A stretch of DNA of 64,000 nucleotides, taken from positions 35,823,001 to 35,887,000 of the forward strand of contig CM066314.1 in the NCBI GenBank assembly GCA_033807775.1, read 5' to 3'. Origin of the DNA: Saussurea involucrata. Its lineage: Eukaryota > Streptophyta > Magnoliopsida > Asterales > Asteraceae. The notes beneath the pieces are model-generated. The model saw only the letters and a program-made list of their open reading frames with translations, had not been told where the DNA came from and did not search any database. Shown here piece by piece: positions 54,012 to 64,000 of this stretch (position 1 is its first letter; every line of letters begins with the position of its first letter). A program made the translations under genes and the position numbers.

Positions 54012-56264
54012 TGTAACGTCCCAAAAATTACAAGCAAATTTAAATTTTTAAATAAACAATTCATTTATAACAACTCATTAAACAATCCCAACGTTTCGTT
54101 TGCAAACTCATAATTAATATCTTTATAATAAAAACCAGCGGAATAAACGTTTAATTAATAAAACCATAAAACAACCAGCTCTCCTCGCGCGCCCGTGTGT
54201 ACTTGTCACGCCTTGGAGCCGCTCGGACCTGAAACCACAGTTCATTGGGAAAGGGTAAGCACGAAGCTTAGTGAATTCCAACACATGCGCAGATAGGAAT
54301 TATATACACATCACCCCTATCCGCACATAAGCAACAACATCACAGTTACATAAAACGAGTAAACATCTACAAGTAATTATGTATCCAACACCTCGGTCCC
54401 ACCGAATTGTAATGTAACACACTCGTCACACCGAGTTCCCACAACGTTCCTTTCCACTTCCTCGGTCCCACCGAATTGTAATGTAACACACTCGTCACAC
54501 CGAGTTCCCACAACGTTTCTTTCCACTTTCTCGGTCCCACCGAATTGTAATGTAACACACTCGTCACACCGAGTTCCCACAACGTTCCTTTCCACTTCCT
54601 CGGTCTCACCGAATTGTAATATAAAACATTTATACTAAGCATTCAAACCAATCAAATATTACACACCACAAACAACTAGTTCACACCACAAAGACAGTAG
54701 TACATACAAACTATTATGACATGCATACAACCCCTAACTACACAGTGAGAGAACTCACCTCGAATGCGCTCCCAGCTTAATAACACAAATCAAGCTTCAC
54801 AATTACGGTCACTTCCCAGCACCTAAACGCATGTTAAAAATGTGTCAATACGATACCCGGACCCTATGACACGACACACGCTTAAACCGTCACTAAAACT
54901 ATTTTCCGTTCTCGCCAAACAGGTCAGTTCGGGACCTGTTTCGACCCCTCTAAACCCAGAAAATTCCCAATATTATTTCATGACCAGAAAGTACTCTGAG
55001 TTAGGGTTCCAAGGACATATTATACGCCTCCTAACGATTTTTCTACAATTTACTACGGATTTTACAAAAACAGTTTCCAGCACAGCGAAAATCAGCACCT
55101 TTCAGTATAAAACGACAATTCGACCCATGCTACGTCCCGAACTGGGTTTTTCACAAAACACAGAAAAGTTTCTAGACTCAAAAAGGGAACTTTTGACACC
55201 GGTTTCACCCCAAACCGAGTTACGAGCAGAAAGTTATGGTTTACACAAAACAGTGGCAGATTCCAGAATTTTACACATAAAATGACGAATCACCGAACTT
55301 GCGACCACATTTTCGCCCAGCTAGAGACCGAACCAGTTTTCTGCTAAAACACAAAAAACATGCCCGACCCCGAGCTTGAACCGTGGGCGCCAGTTTCGGC
55401 TCAAACGGAGTTACGACGGAAAAGTTATGATCACACGAAAACTGGACAGCACACTTAGAATTTTCATAAAATCGCGATTTATAAAAACGGTTCAAGGCTT
55501 AATCGATTCGGGTTTTACGCTACGAGTGACACCCACTGCCACCGCACTCCACCCACAGCCACCGCAGCGGCGGCGTGCGGCGGTGGTGGTCTCGCCAGAA
55601 AACGAAAAGGAAAAAGGAAAAGAAACGAGACGAACGGGAGAACGACTTACCTCAAGACGACGCCTCACCACCACGACCGATCTTCTCTCCCTCGACTCCT
55701 CCGACGGACAGCAGCAGCGGCGACCTCCGCTAACAGCAACCGCGGCGACAGGTGGGGGGGGGGGGGGGGGTTCCGGCCAACTCCTCTCTCTCTACCTCTC
55801 GGTTTCTATCTCTCTCTCTCTACCTCTTCTTCTCGGCTCTTCTCTATCTCTCTCTCTCGTTTCTCTTCTCACAGCCGCACCACAAGACACAATTAGGGTT
55901 ATGGGGTTTTTTTTTTTTGGAATGTTTAGTTGGCTTGAAACACAAGAAAAGAAGAAAACGAGAAGGGGGGGTTCGGTCATGGGCTGAGACCCATGCACAA
56001 GTTCCAAAAAAATGCACAAATAGCCCCTCAACTACACCTCATCTCACAATCTATAACAAAAGACACGTAAGCTAACATTGTTGGTCCTTTTTGACACCAA
56101 ACCACTAACCAAAAGCAATTAAAGGTAAACACTTTAAAATGGTTTAAAGATTTATTACGCATTTGGTCAAACTTGCTAACCCCGTTAGTAAGGATTCGCT
56201 AAAAGAACGATATTAAAGCAATTAATTAAAATATATATAAACATACCGGGACACGGGCTTTACA
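54012..56264 (-). repeat. RE-F 5' LTR (right copy)
   Basis: 2253 bp, matches 47559-49806; the G run is 17 instead of 12. Confidence 0.95.
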
Positions 56265-56760
56265 CTAAGGTGAGAAATTGGTGATAGAGATATACCAAGT
56301 AAGCCTTAGTCCCGTTAAATCTTGATTTTAATGTGTTTTGAATTCCATAGGTTGAGATCGAGAGATAAGACTTGTGCTTTTCAAGATAAAACCCGTTGTT
56401 GCTTGAGAAAGAACAACGGTGACTTTTAAAGATTGGGTATTCATTGAAAGGAATAATTGGTAATTGTTTTGAGTCAGATGTTTATATGTGAAAACCTTAG
56501 GATTTCCAACTCTCAACTGTTTTCTCTATCTGAAGTTCCTTAAGTTGTTTCTGTCTCGTTTGTGATTTGTTTTCTTGCAATTAATTAGTTAATACCAACC
56601 AATCAAAATTGCGACCGTTCAATTAATAGATCTTATAGTAATTGTGATACTTAGTTCCTAGTTCCCTGTGTTCGATACTCGTACTTTTGTACTATTACTT
56701 GATTTCGACCCGTACACTTGCGGTTAGATTTAGGGGGGTGTGAACCCGCCTATCAGAAAG

Positions 56761-57630
56761 TCGTGGCTAATTCACGGCATAAAGTTACGCTTGCTATGTG
56801 GAATTATTGCTACCAGTTACCCTTTGGTCACAAAAAATATTAAAAACCATAGCCAAATTCATGACATATAGTTACGCTTTATTTTTAGAAACGTGGCTAT
56901 AGGTTACCTTTTGGTCACACAAAATAATAGCAAATCGTGGCTAATTCACGGCATACAGTTAGGCTTAATATGTGGAATTATGGCTACCAGTTACCCGTAA
57001 CTTTGGTCACAAAATAATAGCAAATTGTGGCTATAAGTTACATTTTCGTCACACAAAATAATAAAACAGTGATCAATTCAAGACATATAGTTACACATAT
57101 TTCATATTAACTGTGGCGAAATCAACGCATATAGTTACGTTTAATATTTATAACCGTGGCTACTGGTTACCTTTTGACCACACAAAATAATAAAACCCGT
57201 GGCTATAAACAACCGTGGCTTTTGGCCACGTTTTACAAATTTTTGTGGCTATATATACATTTCTTTTGGTCACGGTAAATTGGTTTCATGTGGCCATATG
57301 TCAGTCTATGGCCACGGATAATAACCGTTACAATATAAAACCATGGTTTAGACAAAAAACCATGGCTATTTGTATGTCTATGGCCACGGTTTTTAGTCGT
57401 TATTTGTCACGAAAAAAAAACCGTGACCTTAAAGAACCATTTAGTCACGGTTTTATCTAAACCATGACATTATGTTTAAACATTTTTTGTGATGGTCACG
57501 GTTTTTTAGTTAAGCCGTGGCTAACCCAATACTCAATTTTTATTTATGACTTTTAGCCACGGTTTTAAACCCAACCGTGACTAACTCGAATTTTCAAAAC
57601 CGTGGCAAAAACCCATTTTTGTACTAGTTG
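56761..57630. repeat. Right CCGTGG/CCACGG repeat field
   Basis: Modules with GTGGCTATAGGTTACC, TTTTGGTCACACAAAATAATA and CCGTGGCTAAC, as on the left side. It ends at TTTTTGTACTAGTTG. Confidence 0.8.
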
Positions 57631-58656
57631 TGGTGAACAGTATTTTATCGTGAGTGCCTGTTGAGATAACATTGGTTTATCGCAACCTTCTTGTGGTGAA
57701 CAATACTTTATCGCGAGTGCCTGTTGAGATAACATTGGTTTATCTCGTCCTTCTTGTGGGGAACATTATTTTATCTCAAGTGCCTGCTGAGATAAAACTC
57801 ATTTTTTTGTCTTTTATCTCAACCTTTTAGCTGCGATAAAATTTTATCGGGTGGTTGCGAGTTCCTTTCCGATAAAGGGTTCTTTTTGCAATAAGTGTGG
57901 ATTGCGATAAAGAGTGTTGTTTGCGATAAAGTGTGACATCATTCTTATATTTAGTTTGTCACATACTTCTAGCAACTGTCAAAGTTTAAAAGAGCTCAAG
58001 TTTGCCAAGATTTTCAGAAGGTGGGTGTTGGAATTCAATCTTTGATTGGATTGGATTAGACGTACGAGCACGTGTGACATCATTCTCATTATTAGTTTGT
58101 TACTCTTGGGTGCTCATAATCATTCAACTATTTCTTGAAGATTAAAGTTCTGGATTTTCATCATTCAGTGTTCTGAAGTATTTTGGAAATGAGCATTTCT
58201 CTACAGTTGGTGAACAATGTTAGTTGTTTGGTTCTTCTAATCCCTACCTTGTAGTGTGTGCTACATTATGTTTCCTCCTTCGAGCAAATCTGAATCAAGC
58301 TCTTAAGCCAAATTCCTAATCAACTCGCGGTTTATTGACGGATTTGATGTTATAAACTGAGATTGCACTTTGATTTGTCATGCAACAACTCGCTCGTTAT
58401 CTATCTTGTGAGCTTATCAGTACGAACTAGAGTTTCAACATTTATAAAGATGTTTTTTGTGCACTCGGTCGAGGTTATGGTGCACATTAAATCCGGTTTT
58501 TCAAGGTTAAGATATAAAGAGTAAGAGCTTATTTCAAGGGGGAGCCTAGACTACAATTTAAGATTTGCATCACTATGGTTTCTAAAGAAATCAAGGGGAG
58601 AGGAACCGAAAATCTTTTGAGAAGGGTGATTCCTTTACAAAACTATAGGGGGGGAA
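57631..58656 (+). other. RE-D internal 3' region with hairpin-type words, PPT
   Basis: 57640-57930 has direct repeats of a ~65-bp unit containing GAGTGCCTGTTGAGATAACA and TTATCGCAACC words, a decayed version of the hairpin cluster. 57930-58640 is a non-coding 3' UTR. PPT TATAGGGGGGGAA at 58644-58656. Confidence 0.8.
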
Positions 58657-58976
58657 TGTTAGGACATAAAATGTCCTACTTAGATGATAGTTTTGTAAAG
58701 GGTTATAATTGTATTATGGGCTTGGGATATTGTATATGGGCTTGGGCTTAAAGGTGTAATAGGTGGGTATATATAGGATGTGTGTGTGTTATTAGGGTAA
58801 GAGAATCATTATTGCAATGTAGCTCATGGTGTAAGTGTGTGTAATCTAGAGAGAGATCCATTCTCTCTCTAGGATAGTCTCTTCATCAATAATACACCAC
58901 ATATTCCTTATTATCTCATCTTATTACTCAATCTATCCATTATGTGAATTGTTGCTTGTTAAGAAAGGGACTAACA
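58657..58976 (+). repeat. RE-D 3' LTR (320 bp)
   Basis: TGTTAGGAC...ACTAACA. TATA-like GGTATATATAGG at about 58766-58777. TCCAC follows. Confidence 0.95.
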
Positions 58977-58981
58977 TCCAC

Positions 58982-59308
58982 AACTCTAAGCTTAGTCCTT
59001 GATCTCCTGTTGTGTTTCTTTACTGTGTTCAGGTTTGATCTGGTCTCTGAGTGTTTCAGAGATCTGTGACTGTTTCCGCTGTGCTCATCACATAAGGAAC
59101 CTCTGTAAGTTGTTCCTTTTCTCGTATACAGATTGTAGCTGGTCCTCTGTAAGTCTTCTCTTCTCTTATCCTCCGTGTGATCTTCTCTCATCTCATTTCT
59201 TCTTGGTAGCTGGGAGATTGGCTTGACCTACCACCTCTGAGTGGCAAGGAATCCTGTTGTTTGGTCTCCTAGGTTATACAGTGTGTGTTTTCTATCTCAG
59301 TTGCTATC
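58982..59308 (+). other. Leader of RE-G (no gene)
   Basis: CT-rich DNA up to the gag start. The bases before the ATG (TTGCTATCATGG) weakly resemble a tRNA-iMet primer site. The 5' LTR could not be identified; RE-D may have split it. Confidence 0.35.
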
Positions 59309-60165
59309 ATGGTTGTTGAAGAGGCTCCCAAATATCAAGTAGAGCAATCTCTGATTGGTAAACTAGACTTTGGAGACCCTTTATATCTCCACACGAGTGA
59401 TACTTCTGGTGTTTCTATTATGAGTATGAAGTTGAGTGGTACTGAGAATTATAAGGTGTGGTCTTGTGTTATGGTTTGGCTTTAGAAACCAAAAATAAAC
59501 TAGGTTTCATTAATCGTTATGTTGCTCGTCCCACTGATAATGAGATCTTAGGAAAACAGTGGGATAGGTGTAATTCTGTGGTGTTATCTTGGATTCTTGG
59601 TTCTATCTCTGATGAATTATTTGTTAGTCAAGTTTTCTCAAGAGTTGCTTCCGAAGTTTGGGAAGAGCTCAAGAAGACTTATGATAAGATTGATGGATCT
59701 GTAACCTTTAATTTGAATCAGAAAATTAACTCCTTGAGTCAAAATGGTACTCCTGTTTCTGAATATTATCACAAGTTAAATGCTCTTTGGAAACAATTCG
59801 ATGCTTTAATAAAGTTACCCTCATGCTCTTGCAATGCCGCTCATGAATTTTGTAAACATAATCATCTTCTAAAGCTAATGCAGTTCTTAATGGGGCTTGA
59901 TGACATGTATATTGATGTACGAAGTAAGATCTTAACAACTGATCCCCTTCCCTCTGTTAAGACTGCCTTTTCTTTGGTATCAAGAGAAGAGTCACACCGA
60001 GGTGTGACTCGAACTTCCTCTGATACTAAGGTTCAGAATTCGGCCTTTTTTGGAAAAACGTCAAATAAAAAAAAAAACAATCTGGAAAACCTCCTCTGTT
60101 ATGTAAACATTGTGGTTTAACTGGTCATACTATTGATCGGTGTTTCAAATTGATCGGGTTTCCAA
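59309..60165 (+). pseudogene. Copia (Ale/Retrofit-like) gag (RE-G)
   Basis: ATG 59309 opens K-L-D-F-G-D-P-L-Y-L-H, then L-S-G-T-E-N-Y-K-V-W-S, a hallmark of Ale/Retrofit-type gag. The frame shifts near 59475 (stop TAG in the first frame) and continues from 59458 with Q-W-D-R-C-N-S-V-V-L-S-W-I-L-G-S and V-S-E-Y-Y-H-K-L-N-A-L-W-K-Q-F-D. A poly-A run near 60067-60079 causes a second shift. The zinc knuckle C-K-H-C-G-L-T-G-H-T-I-D-R-C follows in another frame (about 60105-60147). Confidence 0.9.
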
Positions 60166-60169
60166 AGGA

Positions 60170-61773
60170 TTTTCAATTCACCAAAAGTAAATCAAACCAA
60201 TTTGTTAAATCTCCATCAAGTAATGCTTGCATTACTGATGGGTCTGGCCATGGTCAAACTCCTTCCTCCTCCCTCACCGAAGAACAAATCAGCAAGTTGT
60301 TGTCCCTTGTTGATCAGAAGCAGCCTGATGGGATTTCCGTCAATGTGGCTGGTATGTTTTCTGCATGTTTTCTGCCAATGCGTCATGTATTTCTAATCTT
60401 TCTTCAAATCTAAATAAATGTGGTTGGATCATTGACTCTGGTGCCCAGCATATGATTTCATCTGTTTCTTTTTTAGAAAATATGGTTAATATTTCTGATC
60501 TAAAGTTAAAAGTTACTCAACCAAATGGTGATGAGGCTATCATTAATAAGATTGGAAATTTTAAACTAAATAACAGGGTTACTCTGTTTGATGTTCTTGT
60601 TATTCCTGATTTTCATGTGAATTTATTATCTGTGCATAAAATAGCTCGAGATAACAAGATTTTTGTGGCATTTAATGAGTATAAATGTTTTCTAATTCAG
60701 GACTTTCCTGCGATGAATGTTGTGGGGACTGGTAGTGAACAGGGAGGTTTGTACTTCTTTGATCAGGTCAATAAGAATGAAATTGTTGCTTCTAAGTTTT
60801 CAAATAATAGTGTAAATAGTTCTAACATGTCCATCTATTGTAATGTCTCTCGCCAACTTTGGCACAGTCGTTTAGGGCATCCTGCTGATCAAATTTTAAT
60901 TGTTTTAAAGAATAAACTGAACTTAAGTAACGACCATGTTTCTGTTCCTTGTGTGGTGTGTCATAAGGAGAAACAAGCTAGAGACAAATTTAATCTTAGT
61001 GAACATAAAACTACTAGCTTAGGCGAGTTAGTTCATATTGGTTTGTGGGTCCCTATCGTGTTTCAAGTAGAGAAGGTTATTGCTATTTTTTGACTGTGGT
61101 AGATGACTTTACTCGTTCTGTTTGGGTTTACTTGTTGAAACATAAAGATGAAGTTTTTGAGAATGTTGTTGCTTTTCACAGTTTACTATTCACCCAATTT
61201 GGCAAATCTGTAAAGGTGTTCCGAAGTAATAATGGGTCTGAATTTGTTAATAATAGATTAGGCGAGTTTTTTAAAATCAATGGTATTATTCATCAAACAT
61301 CTTTCGTGTATACTCCCCAACAAAATGGGGTAGTAGAGTGCAAGCATAGACACTTGTTGAATGTAGCTAGAGCTTTAATGTTCCAAGGAGAAATTCCATT
61401 GAACATGTGGAGTGAGTGTATTCTCACTGCCACATATCTTATAAACAGGACTCCTTCATCTGTTTTAAATGGAAAATGTCCTTACGAACTTGTGTTTAGT
61501 TTTGCACCTGTGCTTTCTCATTTAAGAAATTTTGGATATCTTTGCTTTGCAATTAAGCCTAATAATTCTGACAAGTTTTCTGCTCGAGCTGAAAAATGTG
61601 TTTTACTTGGTTATTCGAATTCAAAAAAGGGGTATAGAATATATAGTCTAGATTCCAAACAAATCATAATTTCTCGAGATGTGAAATTTTATGAAACAAT
61701 ATTTCCTTTCACAATGAGTGCAACCAAGAAAGCTTTAGACACTAGTAACATACAATACTTTAAACTTTTTTGA
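60170..61773 (+). pseudogene. Copia protease and integrase (RE-G)
   Basis: Protease with W-I-I-D-S-G-A-Q-H-M (active D-S-G) from about 60425, then the pre-integrase zinc domain L-W-H-S-R-L-G-H...C-V-V-C. The frame ends at TGA near 61092. An overlapping frame from 61045 carries the integrase core: Asp in V-V-D-D-F-T-R, Asp replaced by Asn in R-S-N-N-G-S-E-F (family R-S-D-N), and Glu in Q-N-G-V-V-E. So the second catalytic acid is lost. Two or more frameshifts. Confidence 0.9.
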
Positions 61774-63772
61774 TTCAATTTTTGTTCAGACTAATGAATT
61801 CACTTCTGGAATGTCCGATGATGAGAATAGGGAGAAAACTCAAAGTGGGTCTAATTCTAATAACTTTGAGAATCACAGTAACCATGATCATCTGGGTAGC
61901 CCAGATAGAGCTACCAGAATGACACCTGGAAGTACTAACGATATTAATACTTCTAACAGGGTTGCCGGACCTCAAGGTCCTGGTGTCGGACCTGAAGGTA
62001 CTGGTAGTACTGGTTTGGCTGCCGATGATCAATGTGATACTGATTTTAGTCCCTTAAGTATTTGACATAATGGTGATCATTTAAGTTCCCCTTCTGAGGG
62101 TACTTCTTCTGACCCTCATATTACTTCTGTTAGAAAGTCAAATTGTCCTTCAAATTTGCCTAGACGTTTTAATGACTATGTTATTGAAGGAAAGGTCAAG
62201 TATGGGTTAGAAAAAGTGGTGAACTATTCTTTTCTTAATAAAGAAAATATCTGTTTTGTTTCCACATTAAATAAAGCTGTCGAACCTAACAATTTTTGTA
62301 GGCATGCAGAACCAAAACTGGGTGACTGCTATGAATGATGAAATGGAAGCTTTGTATAGAAATAGAACTTGGGTTTTAACTGATTTACCTCTTGGTCGTA
62401 AGCCTATTGGTTGTAGGTGGATTTATAAGATAAAATATAAGTCTACTAGTGAGATCGAAAGATATAGGGCAAGACTTGTTGCCAAAGGGTACTCTTAAAG
62501 GGAGGGTTTGGATTATGAGGAAACGTTTTCGCCTGTAGTTAAAATGGTTACTGTACGTTGTGTTATTGCATTAGTTGTTCAGTACCAATGACCTTTATTT
62601 CAGCTAGATGTAAATAATGCATTTCTCTACGGTGACTTAGCTGAAGAAGTTTACATGTGTTTGCCACCTGGATACTTCTCTACCAATGATAAAAGGGTTT
62701 GCAAATTAGTTAAATCTTTATATGGTTTAAAGCAAGCTCCTAGACAATGGTATGAAAAGTAATCTTCTTGTTTAACTGAAAATGGGTTATGTCAAAGCTC
62801 CAGTGACTATTCCTTATTTACCAAAAGCATTGGTTCTATTTTTCTTATTCTTTTGGTCTATGTTGATGATATTGTTTTGACAGGAAAATGTATAAATGAA
62901 ATAAACAAGGTAAAGAATCATTTACAATCAAATTTTAAAATCAAGGATCTTGGTGAGTTAAATTTCTTTTTTGGAATAGAAATTTTAAGAACTAAAAAAG
63001 GGATTTGTATGTCAAAACGTAAGTATTGTCTTGAACTTTTAAATGATTTTGGATATTTGGGAGTTAAACCTATTGGTACTCCAATGGATATGAACTTAAT
63101 AGTTACAGATTCTTGTGGTTCTGCTTCCAAAGATCCCCTCTTAAAGGATTTTACTGGTTTTCAAAAATTAATTGGTAGATTGATTTATCTATTAGCTACT
63201 AGACCTGCTATAGCCTTTGTTGTTCATTGTTTAACTCAGTTCATGCATTCACCAAGGCAATCCCATTTGAAGTTATCTCTTAGAGTCTTGCGTTATCTAA
63301 AAGCTTCGCCAGGTAAAGGTGTTAATTTTTCCATGTCTTCTTCTGATTTTAAACTAAATGTATTTGTTGACGCTGATTGGGGCAAGTGTTTGTCAACAAG
63401 ACGTTCGGTAACTGGTTATTGCCTTTTCCTAGGCAATTGTACGATTTCTTGGAAGAGTAAGAAACAGACAACTGTGCCTCGCTCTTCTGCGGAATCTGAG
63501 TATAGAGCAATGGCTTCTCTCTTTGTGAAATTATATGGGTACTTAGTATTTTGAAGGATTTACAAATAAAATATTTACTTCTTGTAAATCTAAACTGTGA
63601 TAACAAATCTGCAATCCAGATTGCTCATAACCCAATTTTCCATGAGCGAACAAAACATATTGAAATAGACGTTCATCAAGTAAGAGAAAAAGTTGCATCT
63701 GGAATGTTGAAAACAGTTAAAGTTCCTCAACCAAAAACCCAACAGATATTTTCACAAAATCTCTTGGAGTAA
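61774..63772 (+). pseudogene. Copia reverse transcriptase and RNase H (RE-G)
   Basis: A Ser/Gly-rich linker (61811-62065), then RT from about 62310: W-V-T-A-M-N-D-E-M-E-A-L, R-A-R-L-V-A-K-G-Y-S, then TAA where Gln is expected; F-Q-L-D-V-N-N-A-F-L; S-L-Y-G-L-K-Q-A-P-R-Q-W; Y-V-D-D near 62860. RNase H: F-V-D-A-D-W-G, S-A-E-S-E-Y-R-A-M; frameshift near 63530; then C-D-N-K-S-A-I-Q-I-A-H-N-P and H-I-E-I-D-V-H-Q-V-R. At least four stops or shifts. Inactive. Confidence 0.9.
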
Positions 63773-63825
63773 ACCAACATAACTATCTCTGTGATAAGTT
63801 ACATATGTTAGATTTATTTAGATGT

Positions 63826-63841
63826 CAAGATTGAGGGAGGG
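63826..63841 (+). other. Polypurine tract (RE-G)
   Basis: AAGATTGAGGGAGGG directly before TGTTAAAAGG. Confidence 0.85.
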
Positions 63842-64000
63842 TGTTAAAAGGTAAGTTCATTATACCAATCTTGTCATCTAGTAAACTATTGTTTGTGTTT
63901 TTGATATTTCAGGAAGTTGAGGGTGCAGTATGGACAATGGCTGATACTTGAGGATATGAGGGATTGCGCCTCACTCTCTGGAGAAGTACAAGGGTAGCGG
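63842..64000 (+). repeat. Start of RE-G 3' LTR (continues outside window)
   Basis: TGTTAAAAGG after the PPT; no partner LTR found in the window. Confidence 0.75.

Larger units (their letters stand above)
47559..56264 (-). mobile_element. RE-F: large non-autonomous Gypsy (chromovirus/Tekay-like) derivative, TSD CTAAG
   Basis: LTRs of about 2.25 kb at 47559-49806 and 54012-56264. CTAAG precedes (47554-47558) and follows (56265-56269). The minus-strand primer site TGGTATCAGAGC (53997-54008) adjoins the right LTR and the PPT (minus AATTGGGGGAGAG, 49808-49820) the left one, so the element reads on the minus strand. The 4.2-kb interior has no long ORF, but at its 3' end keeps a decayed chromodomain-type pol C-terminus. 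It fits the class of large retrotransposon derivatives (LARD). Confidence 0.9.
41061..56755 (+). mobile_element. RE-E: Athila-like gag-protease element, TSD GAAAG
   Basis: 5' LTR 41061-42343, 3' LTR 46760-56755 (split by RE-F). GAAAG precedes (41056-41060) and follows (56756-56760). A perfect tRNA-Asp primer site lies at 42350-42367. Contents and order match RE-C: gag, protease, hairpins, PPT; no polymerase or integrase. With RE-F removed it is about 7.0 kb. Confidence 0.93.
46760..56755 (+). repeat. RE-E 3' LTR, split by RE-F
   Basis: 46760-47558 plus 56270-56755 match the 5' LTR (about 1285 bp together). Confidence 0.95.
32351..57630. mobile_element. CACTA-like DNA element or CCACGG/CCGTGG-repeat array, interrupted
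   Basis: Both outer parts (32351-33356 and 56761-57630) and a middle part (40690-41055) are full of AACCGTGGCTAT, GGTCACACAAAATAA and GCCACGG words. The two ends are loosely inverted: GGTACCAAAAACTCACATTT at the left; AGTACAAAAATGGGTTTTTG on the opposite strand at the right. Dense short subterminal repeats and a CACTAGTACAAAA-like end are features of CACTA elements, but no transposase ORF is seen, and the arrays at left and right are mainly in the same, not opposite, orientation. A tandem satellite is the alternative. Confidence 0.4.
28017..58976 (+). mobile_element. RE-D: Copia element with nested insertions, TSD TCCAC
   Basis: LTRs 28017-29171 (322 bp after removing a solo LTR) and 58657-58976 (320 bp). 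TCCAC stands at 28012-28016 and again at 58977-58981. Primer site at 29174-29185, gag at 29976-31700, PPT at 58644-58656. No integrase or reverse transcriptase is visible in its own DNA. About 25 kb of later insertions (32351-57630) separate its two halves. It also carries an inverted copy of its 3' end (31659-32013). Confidence 0.92.

Noticed and set aside
47914..56075. Matching ORF pairs (48389-48832 with 54842-55285, 48923-49471 with 55376-55987 and others) as duplicated genes
   Set aside because: They lie at the same place in the two LTRs of RE-F and are duplicated only because LTRs are. No domain, and they are on the strand opposite to the element.

Overview
This window is plant nuclear DNA that consists almost entirely of transposable elements nested inside one another. 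I see one intact-looking host gene, a class III peroxidase on the minus strand at 25072-26267. Intron-containing genes, Ty1/Copia and Ty3/Gypsy LTR elements, tRNA-iMet and tRNA-Asp primer sites, a Mutator-like element with captured gene pieces and CACTA-type ends all indicate a flowering plant. The accessory ORFs (aORFs) carried by two Copia elements resemble proteins I recall from retrotransposons of the daisy family, so Asteraceae is my best guess. That is inference, not proof.

Layout. 1-~24200 is a decayed Copia element (RE-A): gag/pol remnants 1-4204, a hairpin-rich spacer, an accessory ORF 19833-23787, then a polypurine tract (PPT) and the start of the 3' LTR at 23822. Two younger elements interrupt it. 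RE-B (4442-11292, TSD TCATG) is a Copia derivative with gag, a clipped protease and its own accessory ORF but no integrase or reverse transcriptase. RE-C (12437-19620, minus strand, TSD CCTAT) is an Athila-like Gypsy element with only gag and protease. 24201-28011 is the gene island with the peroxidase. 28017-58976 is a Copia element (RE-D, TSD TCCAC) whose 5' LTR holds a solo LTR (28128-28955, TSD GTGAG) and whose interior holds an inverted copy of its own 3' end. Inside RE-D lies a CCACGG/CCGTGG-rich CACTA-like region (32351-57630). That region holds a two-exon orphan ORF, a minisatellite that switches strand, a Pack-MULE with alcohol dehydrogenase fragments (37830-40111), and a second Athila-like gag-protease element RE-E (41061-56755, TSD GAAAG). 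RE-E's 3' LTR is split by RE-F (47559-56264, minus strand, TSD CTAAG), a large derivative of a chromovirus-type Gypsy element. After RE-D comes a degenerate Ale/Retrofit-like Copia (RE-G, 59309-64000+), which runs off the window.

How it fits together. Six insertions have perfect 5-bp target duplications, so the order of events can be read directly: RE-F is younger than RE-E, which is younger than the CACTA-like DNA, which is younger than RE-D. Most coding regions are broken, often by stops that look like C-to-T changes (CAA or CAG to TAA or TAG, TGG to TAG). No autonomous element is complete here.

Most unusual: two Copia families carry short sequence motifs in arrays in places with different jobs. 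In RE-B a 12-mer (GTTARTACTGCT) fills the LTR, the end of the gag coding sequence (where it is read as Val-Ser/Asn-Thr-Ala), and the DNA just upstream of the accessory ORF's TATA box. In RE-A and RE-D a hairpin motif (TTATCGCAAC...GTTGCGATAA) fills the region before the accessory ORF or before gag.
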